A stretch of 64,000 nt of DNA from Ephydatia muelleri (GCA_013339895.1 JABACO010000017.1:8417850-8481849), one strand, 5' to 3'. Counted from the stretch's first letter, positions 11,713-23,863 are shown. A program made the numbers and translations. The notes: generated by a model not told the origin, from the sequence alone.

Positions 11713-12583
11713 TGGGACAGTTTTCGCAAAAATTGCCCCACGGATACATTATAAAATGTTAATAAAATGCATCGCGGGTGAATCGCTATAACTTCCCAAC
11801 GGTTAACACTATCGACTTCCTATTTTCAACACTTCATACTACACCATTTCACTACGGGAAAACCTATTTTGGGGCCTTGCACTAGTTCCTTGCTGATGCT
11901 ACGAAGTCCGATACCCCATGGGGTTCAAAACCGCCACATCTTCAGCCAGGAGAGTTTAAATCACTTTAAACTCAGTATGTACGTACAGGGGTCCTGTTGC
12001 TATTGATGTGTCCAGTTCGTTAACTTTTACTCCATCCGTCACGGAGATACAGCTGTGCAAAGTTAATGCACATTTCCCGCTCGATTGCACCATTTTTGCA
12101 TGCAACCCGTGTTCCATTCTCCCAATCCACAATAACTTCTTTGTTCCGCCCATTTCTCCCTTAAACTAAGCTAGCCGTTCCCAACTGTTTTTGTCTCACT
12201 CAGGCAGTGAGTTTATGCAGGAAAGTTAAAAGAAGAACGCTGCTCAGTTCCAGACGATCATACCAAATTAACGGACCCCAAGTGAATGGTTGCAGTATAA
12301 CCTTGCGCCTTCCACATCGCCGGCAATATTCAAAACGGCACGCGTAAGGCTATTTGCTACGCACTCACATTATCCTCGTGTAATAAAGCTTTCCTATTTG
12401 CCATCATCTTGCTAAAATCATCGTCTTATATCTGCCACGCCCACTTGGCTACGATTGCAATGATTTCGGTCTCACAACTTTCAGCTCACACATAGTCATG
12501 CTGGCTCCCACTTGTGCACACACTTGCATTGTTGCGTACATGGCCCTGTACACTATCGTATGGCATATTTTCTTATACACAAC

Positions 12584-12615
<32 letters not shown>

Positions 12616-12810
12616 CACACACACACACACTCATGTACAGCGTACTTGCACACACCAGTTATACATGTGGCAAACAATACACCTGTCTGATGATGGTACA
12701 AACGCTCTCACTCACAAACATTGTCACATGCACATGTATTCAATTCAATTCAACTGTACTTGTGCATGCCTGTACAGACCACTGATTCTATGTAAGTTTG
12801 TGTACCAAGC
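11713..12810. repeat. Left arm of a large inverted repeat (right arm 18175-19215)
   Basis: Read in reverse complement, this arm matches 18175-19215: the half-MITE beginning GGGACAGTTTTCG, the CCCCATGGGGT word, a 65-codon open frame (11956-12153, minus) present in both arms with about six residue differences, the AATAAAGCTTTCCT word, the (CA)n tract and the TTTGTGTACCAAGCTT word. Differences are substitutions as well as indels, so the arms are old and real. The shared open frame has no family match that I recognise. It is conserved because the repeat is. Confidence 0.85.
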
Positions 12811-13600
12811 TTTCTGTACATGTATCGTGTCTCCAAGGATTGAATACATTGTGTCCCCATCTGGTACTCTAAATGTACACAAACATTGCATTGCACACAC
12901 ACACCACTGTTTAAATGTGGCAATACACATGCAAAAACGCTCACACACAACATACAGACACACAGACACACACATGACATACACCCACAAACACACACAC
13001 ATACGGACACGGACACACAGGTACACATGGACACACACACACAGACACACACACACAGACACACACACATAGACACACAAACAACATACACACAGACACA
13101 GACGCACACACAGACACACACAGAGACACACGCACAAACACACACACAGACACATGCAGGCATGCACAGACACACACACACACAGACCCACACAACACAC
13201 TCTCACACGACAGACACATACACAGACACAGACACAGACACACACAGACATGCACAGACATGCACAGAGACACACACAGACATGCACATGAAATACACAG
13301 ACACACACACACGACATACGCACAGACTCACACACACAAAATTCAGACACACACACATGCACAGACATACGACAGACAGACACACATGACAGACACACAG
13401 ATGCGGGCACACATGGACACACATGCAGATGCACACACATGCACAGACACACACACGCACATACAAGATACACACATGCCATACACACACAACAGACACA
13501 GACACACAAGCACACAAAGACACACGCACGAAATACCTACAGACACACACATGAAATACAGACACGCACACAGACATGCAGACATACATGCACACAGCCC
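12584..13600. repeat. (CA)n-rich low-complexity tract
   Basis: A pure (CA)n run at 12584-12632, then from about 12895 a kilobase of ACACACA, GACACACA and ATGCACA words with ACATGA interruptions. It is matched by a TG-rich tract at 16690-18205 inside the right arm. All long open frames across it are low-complexity artefacts. Confidence 0.9.
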
Positions 13601-14220
13601 CCATAGGATTGGTGTCCCGTACCACTGTATGCATGTGGCAAAGTACATGTATATCACTGTATTCACCACAGCACTGGGCCAATGGTACAATATTAAAAAG
13701 TGTGTGTGTGTGTGGGGGGGGGGGGGTGGCTGATTTCTTTTGAGCAAAATGAATAATTAAATATACAAGTCTACATGTAGAGATGCACGAATTTATTCTT
13801 AACACCGGATCCGTGAGAACAGGACATTTTTTTTGTCGAACCCTCCATTCAGAAAATTAGTTGGAAAAATGTTTCTCGCTACAAGAGTGGCATTTTTGGA
13901 TAGCCCAACCATCGCTGAAATTGTTTATGTCATTTTTAATCTTGTAGCAAGATTGATGCAAGATCTGTATGCATGTAAGAGACGCGATTCGCAATTTCTC
14001 GGTCATTGCGGGGACGTAAGTACACTTTTTTCTCAAGCCCTATTCAACAAGTTTTATTATGCTTTCATGCTTAGTTTGTTTACCAATAGAGATCATAGCG
14101 AATAACGTTTCATTAATCCACTTAGATTTTGTATAAAACGTTAAGCCAACTTGCCTTGGTAAGTCCCCAGACCCATGGAAAGTGCGTAATTCGTTATTTA
14201 GTCATTAGTGGACAAGTCGA

Positions 14221-14554
14221 GTGTCATCATGTGCTGAGAAGCACAAGAAACCAGTGTGCACTAAGTGTGATGGAGGAACGCATTGCACTAAGTGTTGTCT
14301 ATGCAAACCCCACCAACGTCCAGGAAGGATAGATCGTTACCACGTACGGATAAATCCGGAACGTAGTAGTGTCCCAAGGAAGGCAGAAGAAGGCCAGGAT
14401 GACCTTTGAGGACCTGAAGTTCGACAAGGACCTGTCCCAGTGGAAGAAGGAAGAACTGCAAACATATCTCTGCCATCACAACATCAAGAAAACAGGGAAC
14501 AAGTCTGAGCTAGTAGGGCGCATCACAGAGTACATGAAAACTTTACAAAATTGA
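14221..14554 (+). pseudogene. Cys-rich zinc-binding segment followed by a SAP-like motif, frame-broken
   Basis: The first frame (14221-14409) carries CTKCDGGTHCTKCCLCKPHQ followed by RPGR, a dense set of Cys/His likely to bind zinc. After a +1 frame change near 14385 the second frame (to the stop ending at 14554) reads DKDLSQWKKEELQTYLCHHN, then GNKSELVGRI. That matches the SAP helix-turn-helix DNA-binding motif (LxxxEL...L....L...G.KxELVxRI). Total about 110 residues. It lies wholly inside the TTAA element, so it may be part of that element's protein. An intron rather than a frameshift is possible but no clean splice pair was seen. Confidence 0.5.
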
Positions 14555-14591
14555 TACGTTTTGTGCAGGATTAACATCAGAAAAGCCGTTG

Positions 14592-14594
<3 letters not shown>

Positions 14595-14665
<71 letters not shown>

Positions 14666-14668
14666 GGG

Positions 14669-14701
<33 letters not shown>
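14595..14701. repeat. (GA)n microsatellite
   Basis: About 50 GA units with a GGGGGG interruption near 14666. It lies inside the TTAA element and generates false R/E and S/L open frames on the two strands. Confidence 0.95.
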
Positions 14702-14707
<6 letters not shown>

Positions 14708-15354
14708 GAGAGTAAGAGAAACGATAATCGACAAATGCGTGGCTTATATGTCAATAATATTAGCGTGAAGCTTTAATAGGACCTCCGCCCGTATACGCTT
14801 ATTTCCATCGTGCCCAGACCTATATGATAGACATTTGGCTTTGAACTCTGTCTTTCAGAGAGCTGAAAGACTGCAGTGCCAAAATTAGTAGAATTCGATG
14901 TTTGTGTTTAGAAATGAGAATATAATCACTGTTTACAAATGAGAAAAACGTCACTGAAAAAAGTGTACTTTTTTCGGTGACGGTTGTAAGTTACGAACTT
15001 TGAACAAACACAGGATAGGCTAGGAAGTAGGTATGAAGGTGGGAAAAGCATAAATAATCATGTGAAGAGTTGTATTATTATAGTTCATAGCGTTTATGAC
15101 AATTGGACCGCTTCCGACTAATTTTCAAAAACGTGCGTTCGACAAAATCAGCTCAAAAAATGTCCTGTTCTCACGGATCCGGTGTTAATCATGATGCGCA
15201 TGATGTTGTCATCGACAAAGTTGTTGTTGGCTATCATTCCTTGATGAGATTTACACAGTTGGCTAAAAATTGTGGTGTGTGTGTGTGGAGGGTCCCTGCA
15301 GCAACATGCATAATACTTTAAGTTCTTACAAACTCACATCCATCTTTTTGTAGT

Positions 15355-15620
15355 TAAGTACAATTGTGTAATAAAGCTTTCCTGTTTGGCAAAATCCTTG
15401 ATCCTTGAACAACTTCTTATCATTTTTTTATGCCTCCACTACTCAGCTAGGTGGCTTGTTTACCAGTTGCAGAGACTTGAGTCTCTCTTTGCCCATACAA
15501 TATTAAGCTCACACAGAGTACATGAACAGGCCCTCATGTTGGTTCACACACCCTGATGCATGTGTATCTATTGTGCAAATGCGTCTGTACATCCTGAGCA
15601 CACACACACACACACCAATA
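15355..15620. repeat. Diverged third copy of the inverted-repeat arm end
   Basis: GTGTAATAAAGCTTTCCTGT at 15366 matches 12380-12400 of the left arm in the same orientation, and later words (AGCTCACACAGAG, a short (CA)n at 15600-15615) keep the arm's order. Much weaker than the two main arms. Confidence 0.45.
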
Positions 15621-15734
15621 TCTGTGTTTCCTCTGTATTGTTGCAAGCAGACGTATACTCTTCTCCCATTTAGCACTCTGTACAAGTGCTAGTCTGACCT
15701 GTAAAAAAGCCTTTTCGGATTACAGTACAATGAA

Positions 15735-16190
15735 TATCGTTACTAGCTTGCAATCGATATGTCTGTGTAAACTTACCTGACCTACCACGATCTGCAACGA
15801 TAAGGGAGGTACAATAATTTCATCGCAGGTCTCACAGGCCTACTGTTTTCATCAGCACAATGTTGTGTGTCCCATGTTGCACTAATTGAATGCAGCGAAT
15901 TAAACGAGTGTACATGAACTCAGATTGTTGTTCCTCACCATAAGTACAAAGTATGTAGTGCCTTGCTATAACCTTCTACGAGTAGTCATTTAATTTACGC
16001 ATAAAAATTAGTACAGTGCGACATGCAACACTGTGCTGCCTCTTCTAGTTGAAGAAGGATGTATGACGCAGTTTTTTTTGAAGGGCAATGGTTCTGCCTG
16101 GTGATGAATTTCCCTATCATTGCTGATTGCGGTAGGTCAGGGCCCGTGGTAAGTTTACACAGACACAATGGATAGCAATATTCATCATTC
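15735..16190. repeat. Foldback, about 450 bp
   Basis: TGTGTAAACTTACCTGACCT (15763-15782) is inverted at about 16131-16165 (GGTAGGTCAG ... GGTAAGTTTACACAGACA), with further weak pairing toward the centre (CAGCACAATGTTG / CAACACTGTGCTG). No coding capacity. The rest of 15189-16690 shows no gene; GCGCCGAAGGCGC and its near-copy at 16285-16300 and 16409-16422 are short GC-rich palindromes. Confidence 0.5.
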
Positions 16191-16689
16191 CACAAGCTCA
16201 AGATAAACAGAAGCCTCTTGAGTTGTTTGCTAAGCCACGGCATTGACGCTGTTAGGATAGGTTTAGGGCTTAGGGTTTTGGACCGCGCCGAAGGCGCAAG
16301 GGACCAGGTCAATTTGCACCCGGAATCCGAATCCAGTGTCAAAAACCACCCATCCAACACCAATTTTATTTAGCAATGTTTTGGCCGTCTATGACCAGTG
16401 GACGAGGGCGCCTTCGGCGCCATATTAAATTTCTTAACCATGGCATATCCTTAGTCCCTTGTGTCAGGGGACAGTCCTATAAGGACACAATGTATGCACA
16501 AAGGACAACTCCTATGACATTGTACACGTTGCTACATGTACCTACATGTGTAGACATGTCTCATGCTGTTCAATAGATAGATCAAAAATGCATGTGCAGA
16601 GAAGGCATTCAGTGAGAGAAAATGTGTGTACCATCATTATCAGAGAGCACTACTGTATTTTTCCACATGAACAACAGTGTGTGCTTTGT

Positions 16690-18205
16690 GTAACACGTGT
16701 CTGTGCACATGTGCGAGTCTGTGTGTGCGTCTGTATATCTGTGTGTGTATCTGTATGTGTGTCTGTGTGTATTGTGTGTATCTGTGAGTGTGTCTGTTGT
16801 GTCTGTGCATGTGTGTCTATATGTATTTTGTGTGTGCGAGTCTGTGTGCAAGTCTGCGTGTCTGTGTGTTTCTGTGTGTGTGTCTGTGTATTTCGTGAGT
16901 GTATATATTTCGTGTGTGTGTCTGTGTGTGCTTGTGTGTCCGTGTGTGTGTCTCTCGTGTGTGTATGTTCCTGTGTATGTGTGTGTCTGAGTGTTTTGTG
17001 TGACTGTCTCGTGTGTGTGTGTCTGTGTGTGCTAGTGTGTATTTCCATGTATGTGTGTGTTTGTCATATGTGTGTGTCGTGTGTTTTGTGTGTCCATGTG
17101 TGTGTCTGTGTATCTGTGTGTGTGTTTGTATGCGTCTGTGTGTATATCATGTGTGTGTCTGTGTGTGCGTTTGTGTACGTTAGTGTGTGTGTGTTTTTGT
17201 ATGCGTCTGTGTGTATGCCATGTGTGTGTCTGTTTGTGTGTGTGTGTGCGTTAGCGTGTCTGTGTGTGTGTGTTTGTATGCATCTGTGTGTATGCATGTG
17301 TGTCTGTGTGTGCCTGTGTGTGCATGTGTGTGCTAGTGTGTATTTCATGCATGTGTATGTGTGCATGTGTGTCTGTGTGTGCTAGTGTGTATTTCATGCA
17401 TGTGTGTGTGCATGTGTATCTGTGTGTGCTAGTGTGCATTTCCATGTGTGTGTGTGTGTGTACGTGTGTGTGTGTGCGTTATGTGTTTGTCATATGCGTG
17501 TAGTGTGTTTTGTGTGTCCATGTGTGTATCTGTGTGTGTGTGTTTGTATGCATCTGTGTGTATGTCATGTGTGCGTTAGTGTGTCTGTGTGTGTGTTTGT
17601 ATGCATCTGTGTGTATGTCATGTGTGCGTTAGTGTGTCTGTGTGTGTGTTTGTATGCATCTGTGTGTATGTCATGTGTGTGTCTGTGTGCGTTTGTGTGT
17701 GTGTGCGTTAGTATGTCTGTGTGCGCGTTAATGTGTCTGTGTGTGAGTTTGTATGCGTCTGTGTGTATGTCATGTGTGTGCGTTTGTGTGTGTGTGTTAG
17801 TGTGTCTGTGTGTGCATTTGTGTGTCTGTGTGTATGTCATGTGTCAGTGTGCCTGTGTGTGTGTGTGTGCGTGTGTGGTAGTGTGTCTGTGTGTGCATTT
17901 GTGTGTCTGTGTGTGTATGTCATGTGTGTGTGTGTGCCTGTGTGTGTGCCTGTGTGTGTGTGCCTGTGTGTGTGTGCCTGTGTGTGTGTGCCTGTGTGTG
18001 TGCCTGTGTGTGTGCCTGTGTGTGTGTGCCTGTGTGTGTGTGTGCCTGTGCGTGTACATGTGTGCGTTATGCAAGCTTGGTACACAAATTGAAATGCAGT
18101 ATGTGTGTGCATTTGTGTGTCTGTGTGTGTATGTCATGTGTGTGTGTGTGCATGTGCATGTGCATGTGTGTTTTATGCAAGCTTGGTACACAAATTGAAA
18201 TGCAA
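16690..18205. repeat. (TG)n-rich low-complexity tract with higher-order structure
   Basis: TGTGTGTC, GTGTGTATGTCATG and GTGTGCCTG words repeated for 1.5 kb. Subarrays include TGTGTGTGCC units (17930-18050) and a roughly 60-bp repeat around TGTATGCATCTGTGTGTATG (17540-17680). A 31-bp block with GCAAGCTTGGTACACAAATT occurs twice at the inner arm end (18070 and 18176). Long Cys/Val frames here are artefacts. Confidence 0.9.
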
Positions 18206-18346
18206 TCAGCTGAATTGAATGAATACATGTGCATGTGACAATGTTTGTGAGTGAGAGTGTTTGTACCATCATCAGACAGGTGTATTGCTTGCCACATGTA
18301 TAACTGGTGTGTGCAAGTACGCTGTACATGAGTGTGTGTGTGTGTG

Positions 18347-18380
<34 letters not shown>

Positions 18381-19215
18381 GTTGTGTATAAGAAAATATG
18401 CCATACGATAGTGTACAGGGCCATGTACGCAACAATGCAAGTGTGTGCACAAGTGGGAGCCAGCATGACTATGTGTGAGCTGAAAGTTGTGAGACCGAAA
18501 TCATTGCAATCGTAGCCAAGTGGGCGTGGCAGATATAAGACGATGATTTTAGCAAGATGATGGCAAATAGGAAAGCTTTATTACACGACTAGAGGATGAT
18601 GTGAGTGCGTAGCAAATAGCCTTACGCGTACCGTTTTGAATACTGCCGGCGACGTGGGAGGCGCAAGGTTATACTGCAACCATTCACTTGGGTCCGTTAA
18701 TTTGGTACAATCGTCTGGAACTGAGCAGCGTTCTTCTTTTAACTTTCCTGCATAAACTCACTGCCTGAGTGAGACAAAAACAGTTGGGAACGGCTAGCTT
18801 AATTTAAGGGAGAAATGGGCGGAACAAAGAAGTTATTGTGGATTGGGAGAATGGAACACGGGTTGCATGCAAAAATGGTGCAATCGAGCGGGAAATGTGC
18901 ATTAACTTTGCACAGCTGTATCTCCGTGACGGATAAAGTAAAAATTAACGAACTGGACACATCAATAGCAACAGGACCCCTGTACGAACATACTGAATTT
19001 GAAGCGATTTAAACTCTCCTAGCTGAAGATGTGGCGGTTTTGAACCCCATGGGGTATTGGACTTCGTAGCATCACCAAGGAACTAGTGCAAGGCCCCAAA
19101 ATAGGTTTTCCCGTAGTGTTGAAAATAGGAAGTCGATAGTGATTAACCGTTGGGAAGTTATAGCGATTCACCTGCGATGCATTTTATAATATATCCGTGG
19201 GGCGGAAACTGTCCC
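18175..19215. repeat. Right arm of the large inverted repeat
   Basis: Inverse of 11713-12810. It holds the + strand twin (18815-19012) of the open frame at 11956-12153, ends with a half-MITE terminating in GAAACTGTCCC, and has lost one internal segment next to the half-MITE relative to the left arm. Confidence 0.85.
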
Positions 19216-19699
19216 AAATTATATAAAGGCATCAAATAGCCAGCGTACACGCTTAGGGCCTGGCAAGTCTCATAAGGCTAGCAGGAGGGGTCGAGGGATC
19301 TCCTCCCATTAATTTGTACAGGGAACATACACATATGTACTCAACGTTACACAGGTGACTGACTATTAAAAGACAACCCAATGTTAGTCCATAAAATAAT
19401 CCATACATGTACACACAATAACTTGTTTTCATTGCTGAACATGCAATTAAAAGTTACAAGGTCCATTAGAAGACACTGCCTTAACAGATTATACCTAACG
19501 AGTAGCACTTCTGTAATAAACCTTTTACTTGTGTAACAGCTGCACATTAGTTAGTTACATGTACTTTCAATTGGTTCATGCAAATATTTACTCTCACCAT
19601 TAGTTCACTAAATCCACATACGCACCAAATATCATTCAATTAACAAATTGTAGTTATAACTCACAAACATATTGTGCATAGTCAGTGTGTGGCTATTGA
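19216..19699. other. No gene seen
   Basis: AT-rich spacer between the inverted repeat and the first minisatellite. No splice-bounded coding segment or repeat was recognised. Confidence 0.5.
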
Positions 19700-22600
19700 T
19701 TTTGTGTTACCAAGGGTGACCATGGGTGCAGAGAAGGGTGACCTTGAGTGCAGAGGGTGACCTTGAGTGTAGAAAAGGGTGGCCATGAGTGCTGAGAAGG
19801 GTGACCATGAGTGCTGAGAAGGGTGACCATGAGTGGAGAGAAGGGTGACCATGAGTGCAGAGAAGGGTGACCTTGAGTGGATAGAAGGGTGACAATGAGT
19901 GCAAAGAAGGGTGACCTTGAGTGCAGAGAAGGGGTGACCATGAGTGCAGAGAAGGGGTGGCCTTGAGTGCAGAGAAGGGTGACAATGAGTGCAAAGAAGG
20001 GTGAGCATGAGTGCATAGAAGGGTGAAGGGTGACCATGAGTGCAGAGAAGGGTGACCATGAGTGAATAGAAGGGTAACCTTGAATGCAGAGAAGGGTGAC
20101 CATGAGTGGATAGAAGGGTGACCTTGAGTGCAGAGAAGGGTGGCCATGAGTGCAGAGAAGGGCGACAATGAGTACAGAGAAGGGTGACCATGAGTGCAAA
20201 GGGTGGCCATGAGTGCAGAGAACTTGGGTGACCATGAGTGCAGAGAAAGGTGACCTTGAATGCAGAGAAGGGTGACCTAGAGTGCGGAGGGTGACCTTGA
20301 GTGCAGAGAAGGGGTGAGTGCAGAGAAGGGTGGCCATGAATGCTGAGAAGGGTGGTCATGAGTGCGGAGAAGAGTGACCACAGAGGTGACCATGAGTGTG
20401 GAGAAGGGTGACCATGAGTGTGTGAGGGTGACCTTGAGTAGTGGATAGAAGGGTGACAATGAGTGCAGAGAAGGGTGACCATGAGTGCAAAGAAGGGTGA
20501 CCATGAGTGCATAGAAGGGTGAAGGGTGACCATGAGTGCAGGGAAGGGTGACCATGAGTGGATAGAAGGGTAACCTTGAGTGCAGAGAAGGGTGGCCATG
20601 AGTGCAGAGAAGGGTGACAATGAGTACAGAGAAGGGTGACCATGAGTGCAAAGGTTGGCCATGAGTGCAGAGAACTTAGGGTGACCATGAGTGCAGAGAA
20701 AGGTGACCTTGAGTGCAGAAAAGGGTGACCATGAGTGAAGAGAAGGGTGACCTTGAGTGCGGAGGGTGACCTTGAGTGCAGAGAAGGGGTGACCATGAGT
20801 GCAGAGAAGGGTGGCCATGAGTGCAGAGAAGGGTGGCCATGAGTGCAGAGAAGGGTGGCCATGAGTGCTGAGAAGGGTGGTCATGAGTGCGGAGAAGAGT
20901 GATCACAGAGGTGACCATGAGTGTGGAGAAGGGTGACCATGAGTGTGGAGAAGGGTGGCCATGAGTGCTGAGAAGGGTGACCATGAGTGTAGAGAAGGGT
21001 GACCTTGAGTGGATAGAAGGGTGACCATGAGTGCAAAGAAGGGTGACCTTGAGTGCAGAGAAGGGTGACAATGAGTGCAGAGAACTTAGGGTGACCATGA
21101 GTGCAAAGAAAGGTGACTTGAGTGCAGAGAAAGGTGACTTGAGTGCAGAGAAAGGTGACAATGAGTGCAGAGAAGGGTGACCATGGGTGCGGAGAAGGGT
21201 GACCATGAGTGCAGAGAAGGGGGACCATGAGTGACCATGAGTGCTAAGAAGGGTGACAATGAGTGCAGAGAAGGGTGACCATGAGTGCAGAGAAGGGTGA
21301 CCATGAGTGCAGAGAAGGGTGACCATGAGTGCAGAGAAGGGTGACCATGAGTGCAGAGAAGGGTGACCATGAGTGCAGAGAAGGGTGACCATGAGTGCAG
21401 AGAAGGGTGACCGACCATGAGTGCAGAAAAGGGTGGCTATGAGTGTAGAGAAGGGTGACCTTGAGTGCAAAGAAGGGTGACAATGAGTGCAGAGAAGGGT
21501 GACAATGAGTGCAGAGAACTTAGGGTGACCATGAGTGTAGAGAAGGGTGACCTTGAGTGCAGAAAAGGGTGACCATGAGTGAAGAGAAGGGTGACCTTGA
21601 GTGCGGAGGGTGACCTTGAGTGCAGAGAAGGGGTGACCATGAGTGCAGAGAAGGGTGGCCATGAGTGCAGAGAAGGGTGGCCATGAGTGCAGAGAAGGGT
21701 GGCCATGAGTGCTGAGAAGGGTGGTCATGAGTGCGGAGAAGAGTGATCACAGAGGTGACCATGAGTGTGGAGAAGGGTGACCATGAGTGTGGAGAAGGGT
21801 GGCCATGAGTGCTGAGAAGGGTGACCATGAGTGTAGAGAAGGGTGACCTTGAGTGGATAGAAGGGTGACCATGAGTGCAAAGAAGGGTGACCTTGAGTGC
21901 AGAGAAGGGTGACAATGAGTGCAGAGAACTTAGGGTGACCATGAGTGCAAAGAAAGGTGACTTGAGTGCAGAGAAAGGTGACTTGAGTGCAGAGAAAGGT
22001 GACAATGAGTGCAGAGAAGGGTGACCATGGGTGCGGAGAAGGGTGACCATGAGTGCAGAGAAGGGGGACCATGAGTGACCATGAGTGCTAAGAAGGGTGA
22101 CAATGAGTGCAGAGAAGGGTGACCATGAGTGCAGAGAAGGGTGACCATGAGTGCAGAGAAGGGTGACCATGAGTGCAGAGAAGGGTGACCGACCATGAGT
22201 GCAGAAAAGGGTGGCTATGAGTGTAGAGAAGGGTGACCTTGAGTGCAAAGAAGGGTGACAATGAGTGCAGAGAAGGGTGACAATGAGTGCAGAGAACTTA
22301 GGGTGACCATGAGTGTAGAGAAGGGTGACCTTGAGTGGATAAGGGTGACCATGAGTGCAAAGAAGGGTGACCTTGAGTGCAGAGAAGGGTGACAATGAGT
22401 GCAGAGAACTTAGGGTGACCATGAGTGCAAAGAAAGGTGATTTGAGTGCAGAGAAAGGTGACAATGAGTGGAGAGAAGGGTGACCATGAGTGCAGAGAAG
22501 GGTGGCCATGAGAGCAGAGAAGGGTGACAATGAGTGCAGAGAACTTAGGATGACCATGAGTGCAAAGAAAGGTGACTTGAGTGCAGAGAAGGGTGACAAC

Positions 22601-23145
22601 GAGTGGAAAGAAGGGTGGCCATGAGTGCAGAGAAGGGTGGCCATGAATGCAGAGAAGGGTGACCATGAGTGCAGAGAAGGGTGGCCATGAGTGCAGAGAA
22701 CTTAGGGTGACCACGAGTGCAGAGAAAGGTGACCTTAAGTGCAGAGAAGGGTGGCCATGAGTGGAGTCACCATGGGTGCAGAGAAGGGTGACCTTGAGTG
22801 CAGAGGGTGACCTTGAGTGCAGAGAAGGGTGACAATGAGTGCAGAGAAGGGTGACCATGAGTGCAGAGAAGGGTGACCATGAGTGCAGAGAAGGGTGGCC
22901 ATGAGTGCAGAGAACTTAGGGTGACCAAAAGTGCAGAGAAGGGTGACCATGAGTGCAGAGGGTGACCATGAGTGCAGAGAAGGGTGACCATGAGTGCAGA
23001 GATGGGTGACCATGAGTGCAGTGAAGGGTGACCATGAGTGCAGAGAAGGGTGACCATGAGTGCAGAGAAGGGTGACCATGAGTGCAGAGAAGGGTGACCA
23101 TGAGTGCAGAGAAGGGTGGTGAGTGCAGAAAAGGGTGACCATGAG
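19700..23145. repeat. 22-bp minisatellite, array 1 (3.4 kb)
   Basis: About 155 units of a G/A-rich 22-mer built on GGGTGACCATGAGTGCAGAG, with common variants CCTTGAG, GGCCATGAG, ACAATGAG, GTGGATAG and AACTTAGGG. A higher-order unit of about 844 bp is duplicated: 20881-21228 recurs at 21725-22072 with identical translation. The unit has no stop on the minus strand in any frame, and 22 is not a multiple of 3, so translations cycle through LLCTHGH, PSLHSWSP and FSALMVT; these are not genes. Confidence 0.95.
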
Positions 23146-23303
23146 TGCACATATGATTAAGAATTGATTCAATCTCTGATAATGTACACTTGGTAATGGT
23201 GGATGGGGAGGATGGAATATATGGGTAGGGAGTAACTGAATTAAAGCATGATGGGTGGAGGAGGATTAGATGTACAGTCTCGTTACCCCCATCTTCCCTT
23301 CAG

Positions 23304-23693
23304 AACAGGAGGAACTATATGATGAGTGTCATGAATAGCCATGGTGTCCAGACAAAGGTGAGTTATTGATGGGTATCATCAAAGGATGCATACCTGGTAA
23401 GGATCTTGGAGATCACCCCTGATCCCTTCCCCCCCCCCCCCCCCCCCCCCCCTACACCTCTCCTCCCCGCAATAGCTACTCTGTCTGGGATACCAGTCCA
23501 GGGGAAGTAGCATAGTGTACTGAATGGGAGCTGCTCAGTCTGTCCAATGGCAGCACCTCAAAGGGCTGCGCAGTCTGAGTAAACGGTACAGCTCGATCTG
23601 ACCAATGAAACAATCAATAATGATGTGTGCCTGTTTGGAGGGAGCACTGTGTACAGACGTCCCAGGACCATCATCCCAGAAGAGGAGATCAAG
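23304..23693 (+). CDS. Two candidate exons of an unrecognised gene
   Basis: Exon 23304-23357 (54 nt, phase 0) follows the acceptor CATCTTCCCTTCAG and precedes the donor GTGAGT; it encodes NRRNYMMSVMNSHGVQTK. Exon 23592-23693 (102 nt, phase 0) follows GGTACAG and precedes GTACAG; it encodes LDLTNETINNDVCLFGGSTV and then YRRPRTIIPEEEIK. The frames join without a stop. A 24-C run lies in the intron at 23429-23452. No start or end was found, and the flanking GTGAGGGGAGGG repeats (23700-23765) confuse the 3' side. Family unknown. Confidence 0.35.
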
Positions 23694-23863
23694 GTACAGA
23701 TAGGTGAGGGACAGATAGGTGAGGGAGAGGGGAGGTAAGTGAGGGGAGGGGAGGTAGGTGAGGAAGATATGAAGGGGGTGACCACACCAATGATAGCATT
23801 ATCTTACTAATTGGGATTAACCATTAACCTGCAGTGCATTTGATAAATATTTGTTATAAGAAA

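Larger units (their letters stand above)
13799..15188. mobile_element. TTAA-flanked DNA transposon-like element, 1.39 kb
   Basis: The left end reads TTAA then CACCGGATCCGTGAGAACAG (13799 on). The right end is its inverse and closes with CCGGTG then TTAA (15185-15188). The inverted match runs about 34 bp, to the T-run after AGGACA. TTAA duplications are typical of piggyBac and Kolobok superfamilies. No transposase core was found; the interior has a Cys-rich/SAP coding segment (14221-14554), a (GA)n tract, and a small hairpin at about 14951-14982 (CACTGAAAAAAGTG ... TTTTTTCGGTG). Superfamily assignment rests on the TTAA only. Confidence 0.65.

Noticed and set aside
11956..12153. Conserved 65-codon frame in both inverted-repeat arms as a gene
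   Set aside because: Shared because the arms are duplicates; substitutions between arms show no clear bias that I could judge, and no family was recognised.
12498..13805. His/Thr-rich and Cys/Val-rich frames
   Set aside because: Low-complexity translations of (CA)n/(TG)n sequence, open on both strands at once.
14476..14776. Ser/Leu-rich and Arg/Glu-rich frames
   Set aside because: Produced by the (GA)n microsatellite.
15995..16363. 122-codon minus-strand frame
   Set aside because: Overlaps a foldback and GC-rich short palindromes; no motif or splice support.
16546..18515. Cys/Val/His-rich frames of up to 279 codons
   Set aside because: Low-complexity translations of the TG-rich tract.
19682..23172. 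Minus-strand open frames of up to 400 codons
   Set aside because: Translation of the 22-bp minisatellite; the unit is stop-free in three frames and the peptides repeat with its period.
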